Shown here piece by piece: positions 51,423 to 52,804 of a DNA stretch of 52,804 nucleotides; the first letter of the stretch is position 1; each line of letters opens with the position of its first letter. The DNA comes from Saprospiraceae bacterium (GTDB lineage: Bacteria; Bacteroidota; Bacteroidia; Chitinophagales; Saprospiraceae). Location: contig JABDKX010000016.1 in NCBI GenBank assembly GCA_013001975.1, forward strand, positions 1 through 52,804, written 5' to 3'. The notes under the pieces were generated by a model. That model had not been told where the DNA came from and made no database searches. It saw only the letters and a list, made by a program, of their open reading frames with translations. The position numbers were made by a program, and so were the translations under genes.

Positions 51423-52796
51423 ATGCTAACACAAAAAGACGAAAGGCGCGAACTATTTGGTCATCCAATAGGGTTATATGTACTGTTTTTTACGGAAATG
51501 TGGGAAAGGTTTTCCTACTACGGAATGAGAGCCATTTTAGTACTATATATCGTTGCTAAAACGAATGAAGAAAATCCTGGAATGGGTTGGACAGATGGCG
51601 AAGCTTTAAAACTGTATGGATGGTATACTATGTTGGTTTATGTTGCTTCCATTCCTGGAGGCCTGATTGCTGATAAGCTCATAGGTCAAAAGAAATCGGT
51701 ATTATGGGGCGGATGGATTTTAGTTGCAGGGCATACTATTTTAGCCATTCAACAAGACTGGGCATTTTTTGCAGGGCTTGTTTTAATCATCGCTGGTGTT
51801 GGTTTGTTGAAACCAAACATTTCTACAATGGTTGGAGGTTTGTACAGACAAGGAGATGAAAGAAGAGATAAAGGATTTACGATATTTTATATTGGAATTA
51901 ATATAGGCGCATTTCTATCTGCTTTAATCGTTGGTTACGTAGGTGAAAAGATCGGTTGGCACTATGGATTCGGGTTAGCTGGTATTGGTATGTTAGCAGG
52001 AATGTTGGTTTATCAGTGGGGGCAAAAGCATCTGGTTGGGATAGGAGACTATTTAGGTGCTCAAGATAATCCTGATAAAGATTTAATGGATAAACCATTG
52101 ACTAAAGTTGAAAAAGACAGGATGCTTGTCATGTTTTTGTCTTTCTTGTTGATAATTGTTTTTTGGGGTGCATTTGAGCAAGCAGGAGGATTAATGAATC
52201 TATATGCAGAGCAAAAGACTGATAGGATGCTTGGTTCTTTTGAAGTTCCTGCTTCTTGGTTCCAATCAGTAAATGCATTTTTTATAATTACACTTGGAAC
52301 GCTTGTCGCAGGATTTTGGTATAAATGGAAACTAAAAGGAAGAGAAGGATCGTCATTATTCAAAATGGCAATAGGACTTATAATAATGGGTTGTGGTTTT
52401 CTATTTATGCGATTTGCTGCTCAAGAATATGAAGCTACAGGATCTTCAGCAATGTATTGGTTGGTTCTTGCTTATTTACTACATACAATTGGTGAACTTT
52501 GTGCGTCGCCTGTTGCCTTGTCGTTCATTACTAAACTCGCACCAATTAAGTATGGCTCATTTATGATGGGTGCATATTTTGCAGCCACAGGACTTGGAAA
52601 TAAAGTTGCTGGATTGTTAGGAGAATCTGCTGCAGATGCTGGAGAGAAAACAATTTTTACAGGCATCTTTATTTTTACAGTTGCAGTAGGGTTGATTGTC
52701 TTAGCTATGTTGAAACCATTAAAACGTCTGACACATGGTGCGGAGGATTTAGTGTTAGATGACAATGATGAGGCAGAAGGATTTGAATTAGCATAA
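51423..52796 (+). CDS. POT family proton-coupled oligopeptide transporter
   Basis: A 457-residue inner-membrane symporter of the PTR2/POT group (MFS), importing di- and tripeptides with protons. The N-terminal signature is EMWERFSYYGMRAILVLYI (the ExxERFxYYG motif) and GLLKPNISTMVGGLY follows at about residue 127. About 12 or more membrane helices are visible, with the extended C-terminal half GELCASPVALSFITKLAP, typical of bacterial DtpT-like proteins. It is a single gene near the window end, behind a long upstream region. Confidence 0.95.
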   Translation: MLTQKDERRELFGHPIGLYVLFFTEMWERFSYYGMRAILVLYIVAKTNEENPGMGWTDGEALKLYGWYTMLVYVASIPGGLIADKLIGQKKSVLWGGWILVAGHTILAIQQDWAFFAGLVLIIAGVGLLKPNISTMVGGLYRQGDERRDKGFTIFYIGINIGAFLSALIVGYVGEKIGWHYGFGLAGIGMLAGMLVYQWGQKHLVGIGDYLGAQDNPDKDLMDKPLTKVEKDRMLVMFLSFLLIIVFWGAFEQAGGLMNLYAEQKTDRMLGSFEVPASWFQSVNAFFIITLGTLVAGFWYKWKLKGREGSSLFKMAIGLIIMGCGFLFMRFAAQEYEATGSSAMYWLVLAYLLHTIGELCASPVALSFITKLAPIKYGSFMMGAYFAATGLGNKVAGLLGESAADAGEKTIFTGIFIFTVAVGLIVLAMLKPLKRLTHGAEDLVLDDNDEAEGFELA

Positions 52797-52804
52797 AACA
52801 TCAA

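Noticed and set aside
1-52804. tRNA genes, insertion sequences or prophage genes
   Set aside because: No transposase, integrase or phage protein was seen and no intergenic region showed a tRNA T-loop and acceptor pairing; a tRNAscan run would confirm.

Overview
The window is a stretch of a Bacteroidota chromosome. I infer this from type IX secretion (T9SS) sorting domains, a PorV/PorQ-like outer-membrane protein, a TonB receptor with a CarboxypepD_reg-like front domain, Bacteroidota-restricted families (DUF6503, DUF6702, DUF4230), AT-rich DNA, absence of strong Shine-Dalgarno sequences, and several promoters with the TAnnTTTG -7 element. The protein flavour suggests a marine Saprospiria/Lewinella-like lineage, but that is an impression, not a demonstration. 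No tRNA, rRNA, CRISPR array, insertion sequence or prophage is visible; most of the window is housekeeping DNA with lineage-specific secreted and membrane genes between.

Layout. 1-3.6 kb: end of an ATP synthase operon (atpF partial, atpH, atpA, atpG) closed by a terminator, with no atpD/atpC behind it. 3.6-7.6 kb: a TIMP-like T9SS cargo protein, a secreted amidohydrolase, a small membrane protein, a DUF6503 protein and an AIM24/TIGR00266 protein. 7.7-11.1 kb: a small glycan island (two GT-B glycosyltransferases and a WecB-type epimerase) with an odd divergent pair whose start codons are both non-ATG and only 14 nt apart. 11.1-14.2 kb: a four-gene operon (LolD-like ATPase, FtsX-like permease with a 23-histidine insert, and two CFFCG periplasmic paralogues) resembling the zinc-uptake ZrgABCDE systems. 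14.3-24.5 kb: MATE exporter, recQ, aroQ, rnpA-rpmH, rho, serS, a zinc peptidase and frr.

24.5-34 kb: secreted beta-propeller lipoproteins, lpxH, 3-hydroxyanthranilate dioxygenase, hemB-yidD-DUF6702, SRPBCC protein, hemJ, a membrane M15-like protein, a lytic transglycosylase and a membrane-bound LytTR regulator. 34-38.8 kb: DUF2306-like protein behind a CRP-like site, tex, a peroxiredoxin-like protein and a 2-hydroxyacid dehydrogenase. 38.8-47.8 kb: a three-gene operon (TonB-dependent receptor, 1399-residue T9SS cargo protein, PorV/PorQ-like barrel), ended by a strong terminator. 47.9-52.8 kb: greA-hinT, ruvC, a flippase-like protein, a DUF4230 protein, a 389-bp gene-free stretch with a possible structured RNA, and a POT peptide transporter.

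The two best candidates for something not fully described are the His-rich-permease metal operon (11.1-14.2 kb) and the TonB receptor/T9SS giant/PorV-like trio (38.8-47.8 kb). All assignments come from reading translated sequence and motifs; no database search was possible.
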